Shown here: positions 7,976 to 17,806 of the stretch, piece after piece
Layout of the letters: each line of letters opens with the position of its first letter
How positions within the stretch are numbered: position 1 is the stretch's first letter
NCBI GenBank assembly: GCA_031276675.1
Contig: JAISMO010000146.1
Coordinates: 1-32,048, forward strand
Direction of reading: 5' to 3'
DNA: 32,048 bases
Source of the DNA: Tannerella sp.
Lineage (GTDB): Bacteria > Bacteroidota > Bacteroidia > Bacteroidales > Tannerellaceae
Notes under the pieces: model-generated
The model's input: the letters and a program-made list of their open reading frames with translations, nothing else
Told to the model about the DNA's origin: nothing
The model's database searches: none
Program-made: the position numbers and the translations under genes

Positions 7976-9790
7976 ATGAACTATTCTTTTTTGGACTTTC
8001 TGACGCTTGTTGGCGCTCTGGGAATGTTTCTCTACGGAATGAAGACGATGAGCGAAGGACTGCAGAAAGTGGCCGGCAATCGCCTGCGGAACATACTTTC
8101 CGCCATGACGACCAACCGTTTCACGGGCGTATTGACCGGATTGCTTATTACGGCGATCATCCAGTCGTCCAGCGCTACGACGGTCATGGTCGTCAGCTTT
8201 GTCAACGCGGGACTGCTTAATCTGGCCCAGGCAATCGGCGTCATTATGGGCGCAAACGTGGGAACGACGGTGACGGCATGGATCATATCCCTTTTCGGCT
8301 TTTCGGTAGATATCAGCGCCTTTGCGCTGCCCCTGATCGCGGTGGGACTTCCGATGCTGTTCTCCAAAAAAAGTAACTGGAAGTCGCTGGGTGAATTTAT
8401 CATGGGATTCGCACTGCTGTTTTTGGGGCTGTATTACCTGAAAAGTTCCGTCCCCGACCTGCAAAGCCATCCGGAAGTACTCTCGTTCATACAGGACTAT
8501 ACCTCTCTGGGATACGGTTCCGTGCTGCTGTTTCTGCTGCTCGGCACCATCCTGACCGTGATTGTGCAGTCGTCGAGCGCCACGGTTGCCATTACGCTGA
8601 TTATGTGTACGCAGGGATGGATTCCCTTTGAGATGGCTACCGCCATGGTGCTGGGTGAAAACATCGGGACGACGATCACGGCCAATCTCGCCGCCATCCC
8701 GGCCAATGCAGCGGCCAAACGGGCGGCCATAGCACATCTGATGTTCAATGTTTTCGGTGTTTGCTGGTGTATCGCATTCTTTTATCCCTTCTCCCACCTG
8801 ATTTCATGGATCATCACCCGGTTCGGGCCGGGCAATCCCTATGAGCTGAACAGTTTTCTCGGCACGCTTGATCCGCAAACGATCGAACTCATCACCTCCA
8901 ACCGGCCTTTGACCGACGCGCATCTGATTTCCCTGCAAAAACAGTTGCTCTCGTTGCAGGTTTCGGTTTCATACGGGCTGTCTCTGTTTCATTCGATGTT
9001 CAACCTCTGTAATATCTGCATCATGATCTGGTTCGTAAAACTGTATGTCCGCATCTGTTCTGCGATCATTCCGGCCGCGCCGGGCGAAACGGAAAGCGAT
9101 TTCCAACTGAAACACATCTCGACCGGCATCCTTTCAACTTCGGAACTGTCGCTGATGCAGGCACGAAAGGAAATTGCCGTCTATGGCGACCGCATCGCGC
9201 GGATGTTCGGGATGGTGAAAAAGCTGCTGTATGAAAAAAACGAAGAACTCTTCCTGCAGCAGTTCAACAGGATCAAGAAATACGAAGAAATCAGCGACCG
9301 GATGGACATTGAAATCGCCGACTACCTGACCAAAGTGCTGGAAGGGAGACTGAGCGCGGAAGGAAAGGACAGCGTACGCATCATGCTGCGCGCCGATTCC
9401 GAAATCGAAAGCATTGCCGACGCCTGCTACAACATGGCACGCACCGTCAAACGCCGAAACGATGCCAAATCGGACTTCACCGGAGAACAGTACCGTCATA
9501 TCGAACACATGTTCCGGCTTGTCGAAGAGGCGCTGGAGCACATGAACCTCCTCCTGCACAAACAGCATATTTCCCAGCATGACATGGCCTGCTCCTATAA
9601 TAAGGAGAATGAAATCAACACCTATCGCGACATGCTGAAAAGCAAAAGCATCGAAAGCATCGACGGAAAGGAATACAAATACTCCGACACGGTGTACTAC
9701 ATGGACCTTGTCTGCGAATGTGAAAAACTGGGCGACTACGTGCTGAATGTGGTTCAGGCCGTGGCCGAGAAAACGTTCAATACACATTAA
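7976..9790 (+). CDS. Na+/phosphate cotransporter with PhoU-like C-terminal domain
   Basis: Inner-membrane phosphate carrier of the NptA/YjbB (PF02690) family. It has 604 residues. The membrane part has two inverted Na/Pi repeats, each with the substrate-binding QSSSAT motif ([13 protein letters not shown] near residue 62 and [13 protein letters not shown] near 200) and nearby [10 protein letters not shown] / [10 protein letters not shown]. From about residue 385 a cytoplasmic helical domain resembling PhoU begins ([29 protein letters not shown]). It may import or export phosphate; the family includes both roles. A -7 element lies upstream, and eda starts 13 bases after the stop, so read-through into the hexuronate genes is possible. 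Confidence 0.93.
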   Translation: MNYSFLDFLTLVGALGMFLYGMKTMSEGLQKVAGNRLRNILSAMTTNRFTGVLTGLLITAIIQSSSATTVMVVSFVNAGLLNLAQAIGVIMGANVGTTVTAWIISLFGFSVDISAFALPLIAVGLPMLFSKKSNWKSLGEFIMGFALLFLGLYYLKSSVPDLQSHPEVLSFIQDYTSLGYGSVLLFLLLGTILTVIVQSSSATVAITLIMCTQGWIPFEMATAMVLGENIGTTITANLAAIPANAAAKRAAIAHLMFNVFGVCWCIAFFYPFSHLISWIITRFGPGNPYELNSFLGTLDPQTIELITSNRPLTDAHLISLQKQLLSLQVSVSYGLSLFHSMFNLCNICIMIWFVKLYVRICSAIIPAAPGETESDFQLKHISTGILSTSELSLMQARKEIAVYGDRIARMFGMVKKLLYEKNEELFLQQFNRIKKYEEISDRMDIEIADYLTKVLEGRLSAEGKDSVRIMLRADSEIESIADACYNMARTVKRRNDAKSDFTGEQYRHIEHMFRLVEEALEHMNLLLHKQHISQHDMACSYNKENEINTYRDMLKSKSIESIDGKEYKYSDTVYYMDLVCECEKLGDYVLNVVQAVAEKTFNTH

Positions 9791-9803
9791 ACCATATATA
9801 AAA

Positions 9804-10475
9804 ATGGCTCGATTTACCAAACTGCAAACACTGGAAACCATGGTCCGGACAGGCCTGATTCCGGTCTATTATCATCCGGACGGCAAAACGGTTCAACATG
9901 CCGTGAAAGCATGTTACGACGGTGGCGTACGTGTCTTTGAGTTTACCAACCGCGGCGACTTTGCGCAGGATGTTTTTGCCGAAGTCGTCCGGTTTGCCGC
10001 AAGCGAATGTCCCGAACTGATCCTCGGGATCGGTTCCATTGTGGATGCTGGGACGGCTGCGCTCTACCTGCAAACGGGCGCCGGCTTCGTCGTCGGCCCG
10101 CTCTTCAACCCGGAAGTGGCGAAGGTCTGCAACCGCCGGTCGGTCCCGTACATACCCGGTTGCGGGTCCGTATCCGAAATCGGTTTCGCTCAGGAGGCCG
10201 GCTGCGACGTGTGCAAAATCTTCCCCGCCGGCAGCGTGGGAGGCCCTTCGTTCGTGAAAAACGTCCGGGCGCCGATGCCCTGGACCATGCTCATGGCGAC
10301 CGGCTCCGTCGAACCGACGGAAGAAAACCTCGCCGCCTGGTTCAAAGCCGGCGTGACATGCGTCGGCATGGGTTCCATGCTCTTCCCTAAGGAAGCGGTG
10401 AACGCCGGCGACTGGAAAACGATTACGGATTTATGCGGAAACGCTTTGTCTTATATTCAAAAATATAGAAAATAA
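9804..10475 (+). CDS. eda: KDPG (and possibly KHG) aldolase
   Basis: 2-dehydro-3-deoxy-6-phosphogluconate aldolase splits KDPG into pyruvate and glyceraldehyde 3-phosphate, the last step of hexuronate and Entner-Doudoroff catabolism. It has 223 residues from the ATG at 9804; the ORF track start at 9747 lies inside the transporter gene. Motifs include [20 protein letters not shown] with the catalytic Glu, [12 protein letters not shown], the core ending in [12 protein letters not shown], and the Schiff-base lysine in [10 protein letters not shown], then [12 protein letters not shown]. The gene is six bases upstream of uxaC, forming a short uronate operon. The phosphorylating and reducing steps (KdgK, UxuA/B) are not in the window. 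Confidence 0.93.
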   Translation: MARFTKLQTLETMVRTGLIPVYYHPDGKTVQHAVKACYDGGVRVFEFTNRGDFAQDVFAEVVRFAASECPELILGIGSIVDAGTAALYLQTGAGFVVGPLFNPEVAKVCNRRSVPYIPGCGSVSEIGFAQEAGCDVCKIFPAGSVGGPSFVKNVRAPMPWTMLMATGSVEPTEENLAAWFKAGVTCVGMGSMLFPKEAVNAGDWKTITDLCGNALSYIQKYRK

Positions 10476-10481
10476 CAGCCT

Positions 10482-11885
10482 GTGAAAACTTTTCTGGACG
10501 CAGACTTTCTGCTGCAAACCGATACGGCGCGCGAACTGTATCGCAAACATGCCGCCAAAATGCCCGTCATTGACTATCACTGTCATTTGGATCCGAAACG
10601 GATCGCGCAGAATCAGCCGTTCGCCGACCTGACGGAAGTATGGCTGGGAGGAGACCACTACAAGTGGCGTGCCATGCGCGCCAACGGTGTGCCCGAAGCA
10701 TACATTACGGGGAATAAGTCTTCGTATGAGAAATTCGAGAAATGGGCCGAAACCCTGCCCTACACCATGCGCAATCCGCTATATCACTGGACGCATCTGG
10801 AACTGAACCGTATCTTCGGGATTCGTGAGATTCTCAAATCGACCAATGCCCGCAGCGTCTACGAAGCATGTACCGCCAAACTGCAAACACCTGAATTTCT
10901 TCCGCAGGCGCTGATGAAACGCATGCGCGTGGAAGCAGTCGGTACTACCGACGACCCTGCCGACCCGCTCGTCTACCACAGGGCCATCCGGGAAAGCGGA
11001 TTTTCCGTCAGGGTTGTTCCCACCTGGCGACCGGACAGGGCCATGGCCATCGAAAACCCGCAGGACTACAACGCGTATATCCTTCGGCTGGAGGAAGCCT
11101 CCGGACTGTCCATCCTTACGTATACCGACCTGCTCGACGCCCTGCAACGCCGTCACGACTTCTTCGCCGCCGAAGGCAGCAACCTCTCCGATCACGGCCT
11201 GACAACCTTTTATGCCGAGCCTTACACCGGCGCCGAGATTCAGTCGGTGTTCCTGAAAGTACGCGCCGGTAAAACACCCTCCTCCGAAGAGGTGAACAAG
11301 TTCCGTTCGGCCATGCTGTACGAACTGGCCGTCATGGACAGCAAAGCCGGCTGGGTACAGCAGTTCCACATCGGCGCCATCCGCAACAACAGCACGCGCA
11401 TGTACAGCCACCTTGGCCCGGACACCGGATTCGACGCCATCGACGACTGCCCGGTAGCCGCCGCCATGAACCGCTTCTTCGATCGGCTCGACCGGGAAGG
11501 CAACCTGACCAAAACGATTGTGTACAATCTGAATCCGAGAGATAACGAACTGATGGTAACTAATCTGTACAACTTCAATGACGGCTCTCTGCCCGGCAAG
11601 ATGCAGTACGGTTCGGCCTGGTGGTTCCTCGATCAGTTGACGGGCATGGAAAACCAGTTGAATGCGCTTTCGGCGCTGGGACTGCTGAGTCGTTTTGTCG
11701 GTATGCTGACCGATTCGCGCAGTTTCCTGTCCTATCCGCGACACGAATATTTCCGCCGCCTCCTCTGCAACCTGCTCGGAAATGACATCGAAAAGGGATT
11801 GCTCCCCGCCACGGAGATCACATTCATCGGTCGCATGGTGGAAGACATATGCTACTATAACGCCAAACGCTATTTCAACTGGTAA
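10482..11885 (+). CDS. uxaC: Glucuronate/galacturonate isomerase
   Basis: Uronate isomerase interconverts D-glucuronate and D-fructuronate, and D-galacturonate and D-tagaturonate, the first cytoplasmic step of hexuronate use. It has 467 residues, the standard length. Amidohydrolase-superfamily metal motif IDYHCHLDP is near residue 30. Other family-typical blocks are WLGGDHYKWRAMRANGV, GTTDDPADPL, VVPTWRPDRAM, WVQQFHIGAIRNNSTRM and LTDSRSFLSYPRHEYFRRLLC. The start is GTG at 10482, just after the eda stop. The downstream transcript ends at the bidirectional hairpin near 12022-12052. Confidence 0.97.
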   Translation: MKTFLDADFLLQTDTARELYRKHAAKMPVIDYHCHLDPKRIAQNQPFADLTEVWLGGDHYKWRAMRANGVPEAYITGNKSSYEKFEKWAETLPYTMRNPLYHWTHLELNRIFGIREILKSTNARSVYEACTAKLQTPEFLPQALMKRMRVEAVGTTDDPADPLVYHRAIRESGFSVRVVPTWRPDRAMAIENPQDYNAYILRLEEASGLSILTYTDLLDALQRRHDFFAAEGSNLSDHGLTTFYAEPYTGAEIQSVFLKVRAGKTPSSEEVNKFRSAMLYELAVMDSKAGWVQQFHIGAIRNNSTRMYSHLGPDTGFDAIDDCPVAAAMNRFFDRLDREGNLTKTIVYNLNPRDNELMVTNLYNFNDGSLPGKMQYGSAWWFLDQLTGMENQLNALSALGLLSRFVGMLTDSRSFLSYPRHEYFRRLLCNLLGNDIEKGLLPATEITFIGRMVEDICYYNAKRYFNW

Positions 11886-12015
11886 GCAGCCAAAGGAGGT
11901 ACGCCTGTAACATGCCGTGTCCGGAAAGGAGCAGGCCGTGCGGCAGGATGCTACGGTAACGTTCGCCGGAGATGCCGTTTCCACTGGAAAACAGGGTTTG
12001 TGCCGCTTGAAAACA

Positions 12016-12055
12016 AAAAGGAGGCTGCCTCATTTTGAGACAGCCCCTTTTTCAT
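12016..12055. terminator. Bidirectional intrinsic terminator between uxaC and topA
   Basis: The arms GGCTGCCTCA and TGAGACAGCC form a hairpin over a TTT loop. On the plus strand it is followed by CCCCTTTTT, ending uxaC transcripts. On the minus strand the AAAAAGG before it reads as CCTTTTTG, ending topA transcripts. The last topA codons and its stop lie inside the hairpin. Confidence 0.85.
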
Positions 12056-14390
12056 TTCTTTTGCCTGTTTTTCGGCTTTTGCCGGTTTTTGTCGGCGACA
12101 GTTCTATGATCTTCCGGCACGCTTCCAATGTCAGTTCGTCCGGTTTCATGTCCTTCGGAATGCGGTAGTTCACTCCCTGACAGGCAATGTATGCGCCGTA
12201 ACGGCCATTCAGAACCTCCAGGCCGGGTTCTTCCTCAAACTGTTTGATGATGCGTTCCGCTTCCCTGGCCCGTTTTTCCCTGATCAGCCGAATGGCTTCT
12301 TCGTCGCTGATGGTATGTGGATTCAATGTTTTGGGGATGGAAATAAATTTATCCCGGAAACGGATATACGGGCCGAAACGTCCGAGGCCGACCGTGATTT
12401 CATCGCCTTCAAATTCACCGGCCGAGCGAGGAAGATCAAACAGTTTCAGCGTTTCTTCGAGCGTGATGGTCTCGATGGACTGACCTTTCATCAGCGAGGC
12501 AAAACGCGGTTTGGGCGCATCTTTGTTATCCGGACTGCCCTGTCCGATCTGGGCGATCGGGCCATAGCGTCCGATCTTGACAAAGACCGGTTCGCCGCTT
12601 TGGGGGTCGATACCGACCTGGCGTTCCCCCACCTTGTGCACCGTCTTGACGGCGGAGGTAGCTTCCACGATCGGATGGAAAAACTTGTAAAACTTGTCCA
12701 GAGCACGGGTCCAGGCCAGTTCACCCTCGGCAATGGCGTCAAATTCCTTCTCAACGCTGGCCGTAAAGTTATAATCCATCACATCGGGGAAATAGTCCAC
12801 CAGGAAGTCGTTGACAACGATGCCGATGTCGGTAGGCAACAGTTTATTGCGGTCTGCACCCACCACTTCCGTTTTGTCCGCGGAGGTGATTTGGCCGTCT
12901 TTCAGCGCAAGGATACCGTACGTGCGTTCTTTGCCCGGCCTGTCGCCGCGCACAACGTATTCCCGGTTCTGGATTGTCTGGATCGTCGGGGCGTAGGTAG
13001 AGGGGCGACCGATACCCAGTTCTTCCAGGCGACGGACCAGAGTGGCTTCCGTATAGCGCGGCGGACGTTGCGTAAAGCGTTCGACAGCCGTCATTTCAGA
13101 CAGGCCCGGCGTTTCGTTGAGCGCGACCGGAGGCAGCAGTCCGTTCTCCTGTTCCTTTTCGGCATCCTCGTCGACACTTTCCATATAGACATGCAGAAAT
13201 CCGTCAAATTGAATGACTTCGCCCGTGGCAGTGAATTTTTCCTTTTTTCCCCCGATGCCGATGGTAATGGTTGTCCGTTCCAGTTCGGCATCTGCCATCT
13301 GGCAGGCGAGGGTACGTTTGTAGATCAGGTCATATAGCTTTTTATCCTGGACGCTTCCGTGGATTTCCGGCGCGCTCATGTCCGTCGGACGGATGGCCTC
13401 GTGCGCTTCCTGAGCGCCCTTGCTTTTCGTCTGATATTTCCGGAACCGGTAATACTTTTCGCCATACGTTCCGGTGATGGTTTCGCGGGAGGCCCCCAGC
13501 GCCAGATCGCTCAGATTGAGCGAATCGGTACGCATGTAAGTGATGCATCCCGATTCATATAGCCGCTGAGCAACAATCATGGTTTGCGATACGGAAAAGC
13601 CCAGCTTGCGGGCGGCTTCCTGCTGCAGGGTGGAGGTGGTGAAGGGCGGCGGCGGCGACTTTCTGAAGGGTTTGGTGGAGATGTCGTCAACGACAAATTC
13701 CGCCGTGCGGCAGAATTGCAGAAAATCCCGGGCTTCTTCCCTGTTTTTCAGTCGCCTGTTCAGTTCCGTTTTCAGCAGTGTCTGGCCGTCGGACAAAAGG
13801 AAATGAGCCGTCACGCGGTAGGAAGCCTCCGAAACGAACTGCTGTATTTCCCGCTCGCGTTCCACCAGCAGCCGGACGGCTACGGACTGCACGCGACCGG
13901 CAGACAGGGCCGGCTTGACTTTCCGCCAGAGAATCGGCGAGACTTCAAAACCGACCATCCGGTCCAGTACCCGTCTTGCCTGCTGCGCGTTGACCAGGTT
14001 GATGTTGATGCTGCGCGGATGGTTCAGGGCATGAAGGATGGCATTTTTTGTGATCTCGTGAAAGACGATCCGCTGCGTCTTTTCCGGCTCAAGCCCCAGC
14101 GTCTCCGCCAGATGCCAGGCGATGGCCTCTCCTTCGCGGTCTTCATCGGAGGCAAGCAGCACTTCCTCGGCGCCGGCCGAGGCTTTCTTCAGTTCGGCAA
14201 CCACTTTCCGCTTGTCTGCCGGAATGACGTACTGGGGAGTATAATCATGTTCGATGTCAACACTAAATTCCTTTGCCTTCAAATCACGGATATGTCCGTA
14301 GCTCGACAAAACCTGATAGTCTTTCCCAAGAAATTTTTCTATTGTTTTGGCTTTGGCCGGGGATTCTACAATGACTAATTTTTTTTGCAT
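12030..14390 (-). CDS. topA: DNA topoisomerase I
   Basis: Type IA topoisomerase that relaxes negative supercoils. It has 786 residues from the ATG at 14390 (MQKKLVIVESPAKAKTIEKF), chosen because this is the invariant toprim start; the ORF-track extension to 14474 passes through the promoter. Key features are the toprim domain with Glu9 and SDEDREGEAIAWHL (81-94), QQARRVLDRMVGFEVSP, SAGRVQSVAVRL, and the catalytic tyrosine Y285 in CITYMRTDS. The C-terminal part carries glycine-rich TopA repeats such as GRYGPIAQIGQ, GRFGPYIRFRDK and GRYGAYIACQG instead of the four-Cys zinc fingers of the E. coli enzyme. A basic tail ends the protein inside the terminator hairpin. Confidence 0.97.
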   Translation of the reverse strand: MQKKLVIVESPAKAKTIEKFLGKDYQVLSSYGHIRDLKAKEFSVDIEHDYTPQYVIPADKRKVVAELKKASAGAEEVLLASDEDREGEAIAWHLAETLGLEPEKTQRIVFHEITKNAILHALNHPRSININLVNAQQARRVLDRMVGFEVSPILWRKVKPALSAGRVQSVAVRLLVEREREIQQFVSEASYRVTAHFLLSDGQTLLKTELNRRLKNREEARDFLQFCRTAEFVVDDISTKPFRKSPPPPFTTSTLQQEAARKLGFSVSQTMIVAQRLYESGCITYMRTDSLNLSDLALGASRETITGTYGEKYYRFRKYQTKSKGAQEAHEAIRPTDMSAPEIHGSVQDKKLYDLIYKRTLACQMADAELERTTITIGIGGKKEKFTATGEVIQFDGFLHVYMESVDEDAEKEQENGLLPPVALNETPGLSEMTAVERFTQRPPRYTEATLVRRLEELGIGRPSTYAPTIQTIQNREYVVRGDRPGKERTYGILALKDGQITSADKTEVVGADRNKLLPTDIGIVVNDFLVDYFPDVMDYNFTASVEKEFDAIAEGELAWTRALDKFYKFFHPIVEATSAVKTVHKVGERQVGIDPQSGEPVFVKIGRYGPIAQIGQGSPDNKDAPKPRFASLMKGQSIETITLEETLKLFDLPRSAGEFEGDEITVGLGRFGPYIRFRDKFISIPKTLNPHTISDEEAIRLIREKRAREAERIIKQFEEEPGLEVLNGRYGAYIACQGVNYRIPKDMKPDELTLEACRKIIELSPTKTGKSRKTGKRNEKGAVSK

Positions 14391-14418
14391 ATGATCGTTG
14401 CTTGTTTTTAAACGGGGG

Positions 14419-14426
14419 CAAAGATA
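14419..14426 (-). promoter_or_regulatory. -7 element of the topA promoter
   Basis: The minus strand reads TATCTTTG, a perfect TAnnTTTG, ending 29 bases before the topA start codon. Predicted transcription start is near 14412. The expected -33 region falls inside the left arm of the inverted repeat 14436-14456. Confidence 0.6.
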
Positions 14427-14435
14427 CAAAAAAAC

Positions 14436-14555
14436 GGCTATTTCTTTTTTTGAGGTACTATCCGTTATCCTCATACATATACAGGTTCGGCAAACTCACC
14501 GGCTGCCGAGGAGTCCCGCAGAGATTCCTGACAGCACCTCAAAAAAGAAATAGCC
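14436..14555. repeat. MITE-like inverted repeat between topA and the esterase-glycosidase
   Basis: The left arm is GGCTATTTCT followed by a T run and GAGGT (14436-14456). The right arm ACCTCAAAAAAGAAATAGCC (14536-14555) is its reverse complement except for one T. The arms are about 20 bp and enclose 79 bp without an ORF. A similar single arm, CCTCCAAAAAAGAAACAGCC, occurs at 24211-24230. No clear target duplication was seen. This could be a small non-autonomous element or a large hairpin; topA's promoter abuts it. Confidence 0.55.
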
Positions 14556-14666
14556 ATAACAGACGGTAGAGCATGGAAAAGTTCAAATCACACACAACAT
14601 GTGAGAATCAAGATGAAGGATATATCTAAAAAAATGAATATCGTAGTGCCCGCCTGATAAAATGGG

Positions 14667-14674
14667 TATCTTTA
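14667..14674 (+). promoter_or_regulatory. Probable -7 element for the esterase-glycosidase gene
   Basis: TATCTTTA differs from TAnnTTTG only at the last base. It lies 27 bases before the ATG at 14701, so transcription would start about 14681. No clear -33 box. Confidence 0.35.
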
Positions 14675-14700
14675 CTCCATTAATTTCAAGTAATACCGAT

Positions 14701-17661
14701 ATGAATTTATTGTATTTCAGGAGTATGACGGGTGAATACGTGAAGCGCCGGACAAGTCTTTTCTTTGCTGTATGTCTGGGATGCATGGGACTGGCGGCAC
14801 AGGAGAGCTTGCGACCGCAGGTGCGCGAGAAGTCCTCAACGCCTCTGTCGAGAGAAAATTTTCACATCTACCTGCTGATCGGCCAGTCGAACATGGCAGG
14901 GCGGGGCGTGGTGGAGCCGCAGGACACAATGCCCGATCGCCGTATTTTGCGCCTGAACCGCGCGGGCGACTGGGAAACGGCAAAAGACCCGCTGCATTTC
15001 GACAAACCCGCCGCAGGCACAGGACCGGGATTGACGTTTGCCCGCGAGATGCTCAGGGAGGCAGAGAGCGACGTATCTATCGGACTGGTGCCGTGTGCGG
15101 TTGGCGGTTCGGGGATAGACGTCTGGCAGGCAGGCGCCTTTTTTGAACAGACCGGGAGTTATCCTTACGATGATATGCTGCTCCGCACCAAACTGGCGCT
15201 CAAAGACGGCGTACTGAAAGGTATCCTCTGGCATCAGGGCGAAAACGACTCCGAGACGCCGACACGGATCGACACATACAAAGACAAGTTTGTCCGCTTT
15301 GTGGCAACGCTGCGACACGACCTGCACGCCGGGCGCGTACCCTTTCTTGCCGGCGAGCTGGCGCCGTTTTCAGCGCACAAACCGGGCATAGCTGCGATCA
15401 CGCAGATTTTTCACGACGCAGTGGAAGAGATAGCGCAGTATGACGTTGTTTCGAGCAGCGGCCTCATGCCCATGCCGGACGGTATTCACTTCGACGCTGC
15501 ATCGGAACGTGAACTGGGACGCCGCTATGCCGAAAAGATGAAAATCCTGCAAGGGCGGAAATCCGGCCTGATCTGCCGTCACGACGACGCGAGACGCGAA
15601 CAGCTCATGCTGCGGAACGCATGTGACGGACGCACGCCGATAGACCGCAAGGCGCTGGTCGAGCGGCATACCGTAACGCTCGACAGCCTCTCGTCGTCCG
15701 AACTGCTGCAGGTCGGCAACGGGGAAATAGCCTTCGGCATCGACGCCACAGGACTACAGACATTCTGCGGCAACACCATGTCGCAATGGGGTTGGCACTC
15801 CGTCCCCTGTCCCGTGGAAGGAAAACACGATGCTCTCCGCCTGCAGGACTACGATTTCCACGGACGCACGCTCTCCTATCGTTCCTCCGCACAGGGGCAG
15901 GAGGAACTCTACCGCTGGATGCGCGAAAATCCACACCGGATTTGTCTCGGACGTCTGCGTTTCCTGATACGGAACAACAAGGGTCAACTCATCGAACCCG
16001 GCGACGTGAAAAACATCCGGCAAACGCTGGATATGTGGAACGGTGTCATTGAAAGCCGCTACACGGTCGATGGCGTATCCGTTCATGTCATTACCTGCGT
16101 CGAACCGGCAACGGGAAGTCTGGCCGTCAAGGTGAACACGCCGCTGCTGCAACAGGGACGTCTGCTGGTGGAATGGACTTTTCCCTACGGACATCCGGGC
16201 CATACCGGAGCCGACTGGACAACGCCGGAACGCCATCAAACCCTCCTCCTTTCCAACAGCAGTAATCGTACCGACCTGCAACGCCGGATGGACGATACAC
16301 GCTATCACGCCGCCATGTCATGGGACGGGAAAGCTCGATTTGAAGAAACGGCAACACACCGCTTTATCCTGACGCCAGACTCAAAAGCGGAGACGTTAAC
16401 ATTCAGCGTACAGTATGCGGATGCCAAAGCATCGGACGCACCGCCTTCGTTCGACAGGGCAATGCAGGCGTCGGGCAGTCATTGGCAGAGGTTCTGGAAA
16501 ACCGGCGGCGCCATCGACCTGTCGGGCAGCCACGACCCGCGCTGGATGGAACTGGAGCGGCGCATCGTCCTCTCGCAATACCTGCTCGCCGTCAACGAAG
16601 CCGGTTCCCTTCCGCCACAGGAAAGCGGATTGTTCAACAACAGCGGATGGTACGGCAAATTTCATCTGGAGATGCACTGGTGGCACGGCGCCCACTACGC
16701 CCTCTGGAATCGGTGGCATCTGATGAACAAAAGCCTGAAATGGTATCGCGACCTATTGCCGCAAGCCCGCAAACTTGCCCGTTCGCAAGGCTTCGCCGGC
16801 GCACGCTGGCCCAAAATGACAGGACCCGACGCCGAAGACTCTCCTTCGGGAACCGGCCCCCTGCTGATTTGGCAACAGCCGCATCCGATTTTCTATGCCG
16901 AACTGGAATACCGCCTCTCCCCCACAAACGAAACGCTTGACAAATGGCGCGCAACCGTACAGGAATCGGCTGAATTTATGGCCACATTCGCGGTGTTCGA
17001 CACAACGGCGCAACATTACGTACTGGGTCCTCCGCTGGCTACGGTTTCCGAAAACAGCAACTACCGCATATCACGGAATCCCACCTTTGAGCTTTCCTAT
17101 TGGCGCACCGGACTTCGCTGGGCGCAAACCTGGCGCGAACGGCTCGGTCTGTCGCGCAACCCGCACTGGGACGAAATAATCGCACACCTCGCGCCGTTGC
17201 CCGTTCGGGACGGGGTCTATTTATCGCAGGAGAACATGTTCGACACCTATACGGAAATGAACTGGGAACATCCGTCGCTGACCGGACCCGGCGGCATGTT
17301 GCCCGGCGACGGTACGGACGCCGAAACGCGCAAACGTACCGTCCACAAAGTTTGGGAAACATGGCAATGGGACAGATGCTGGGGTTGGGATTTCCCAATG
17401 ATGGCAATGGCGGCAGCCCGCAACGGCGAAACGCGGATTGCCGTCAACGCCCTGCTGCATCCTTCGTGCAAAAACACATACAATCAGGTTGGATTGAGCA
17501 CAGGCGGTCCGTTCCCCTATTTCCCGTCCAATGGAGGATTGTTATATGCCGTTGCAATGATGGCGGCAGGCTGGGATGGCGCGCCGAATACCCATGCGCC
17601 CGGATTCCCGGACGACGGCTCGTGGACCGTACGTTTCGAAGATTTGTCATGCGCGCCGTAA
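14701..17661 (+). CDS. Secreted fusion: SGNH carbohydrate esterase + (alpha/alpha)6 glycoside hydrolase-like domain
   Basis: About 986 residues. After a signal peptide (KRRTSLFFAVCLGCMGLAAQ) comes a sialate-O-acetylesterase/acetylxylan-esterase type SGNH domain, roughly residues 45-290. It has the nucleophile block IYLLIGQSNMAGRG, GILWHQGENDS, and the catalytic Asp/His block PDGIHFDAASE. A second large domain runs from about 330 to the end. It has an N-terminal beta region (LQVGNGEIAFGIDATG) and a helical toroid rich in Trp and His (FHLEMHWWHGAHYALWNRW, LIWQQPHPIFYAELEYRL, ETWQWDRCWGWDFPMMA). This resembles the six-hairpin glycosidases around GH65/GH95, but I cannot name the family. The fusion suggests deacetylation and cleavage of one acetylated glycan. 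Starts at 14725 (ATG) and 14740 (GTG) are also plausible; 14701 is the first ATG after the promoter-like box. Confidence 0.8.
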   Translation: MNLLYFRSMTGEYVKRRTSLFFAVCLGCMGLAAQESLRPQVREKSSTPLSRENFHIYLLIGQSNMAGRGVVEPQDTMPDRRILRLNRAGDWETAKDPLHFDKPAAGTGPGLTFAREMLREAESDVSIGLVPCAVGGSGIDVWQAGAFFEQTGSYPYDDMLLRTKLALKDGVLKGILWHQGENDSETPTRIDTYKDKFVRFVATLRHDLHAGRVPFLAGELAPFSAHKPGIAAITQIFHDAVEEIAQYDVVSSSGLMPMPDGIHFDAASERELGRRYAEKMKILQGRKSGLICRHDDARREQLMLRNACDGRTPIDRKALVERHTVTLDSLSSSELLQVGNGEIAFGIDATGLQTFCGNTMSQWGWHSVPCPVEGKHDALRLQDYDFHGRTLSYRSSAQGQEELYRWMRENPHRICLGRLRFLIRNNKGQLIEPGDVKNIRQTLDMWNGVIESRYTVDGVSVHVITCVEPATGSLAVKVNTPLLQQGRLLVEWTFPYGHPGHTGADWTTPERHQTLLLSNSSNRTDLQRRMDDTRYHAAMSWDGKARFEETATHRFILTPDSKAETLTFSVQYADAKASDAPPSFDRAMQASGSHWQRFWKTGGAIDLSGSHDPRWMELERRIVLSQYLLAVNEAGSLPPQESGLFNNSGWYGKFHLEMHWWHGAHYALWNRWHLMNKSLKWYRDLLPQARKLARSQGFAGARWPKMTGPDAEDSPSGTGPLLIWQQPHPIFYAELEYRLSPTNETLDKWRATVQESAEFMATFAVFDTTAQHYVLGPPLATVSENSNYRISRNPTFELSYWRTGLRWAQTWRERLGLSRNPHWDEIIAHLAPLPVRDGVYLSQENMFDTYTEMNWEHPSLTGPGGMLPGDGTDAETRKRTVHKVWETWQWDRCWGWDFPMMAMAAARNGETRIAVNALLHPSCKNTYNQVGLSTGGPFPYFPSNGGLLYAVAMMAAGWDGAPNTHAPGFPDDGSWTVRFEDLSCAP

Positions 17662-17806
17662 CTTGCTGAAACGAAAAAAACACGTTTCGATGTATAAATT
17701 TCCCGTCACGTCCGGCAACCTCACGGAAAAAACGGCGGAGAGCGAGTCGCCCGTCCATCGCCGAAAATAGCCCCCGACACGCTTCCGCAAAGTATGCCGA
17801 ACCGTT

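Noticed and set aside
14391-14474. N-terminal extension of TopA
   Set aside because: It passes through the promoter and repeat arm; the family starts at MQKKLVIVESPAKAK.
14457-14535. tRNA-like sequence inside the inverted repeat
   Set aside because: A GGTTCG stretch was seen, but no cloverleaf, acceptor stem or anticodon arm could be built.
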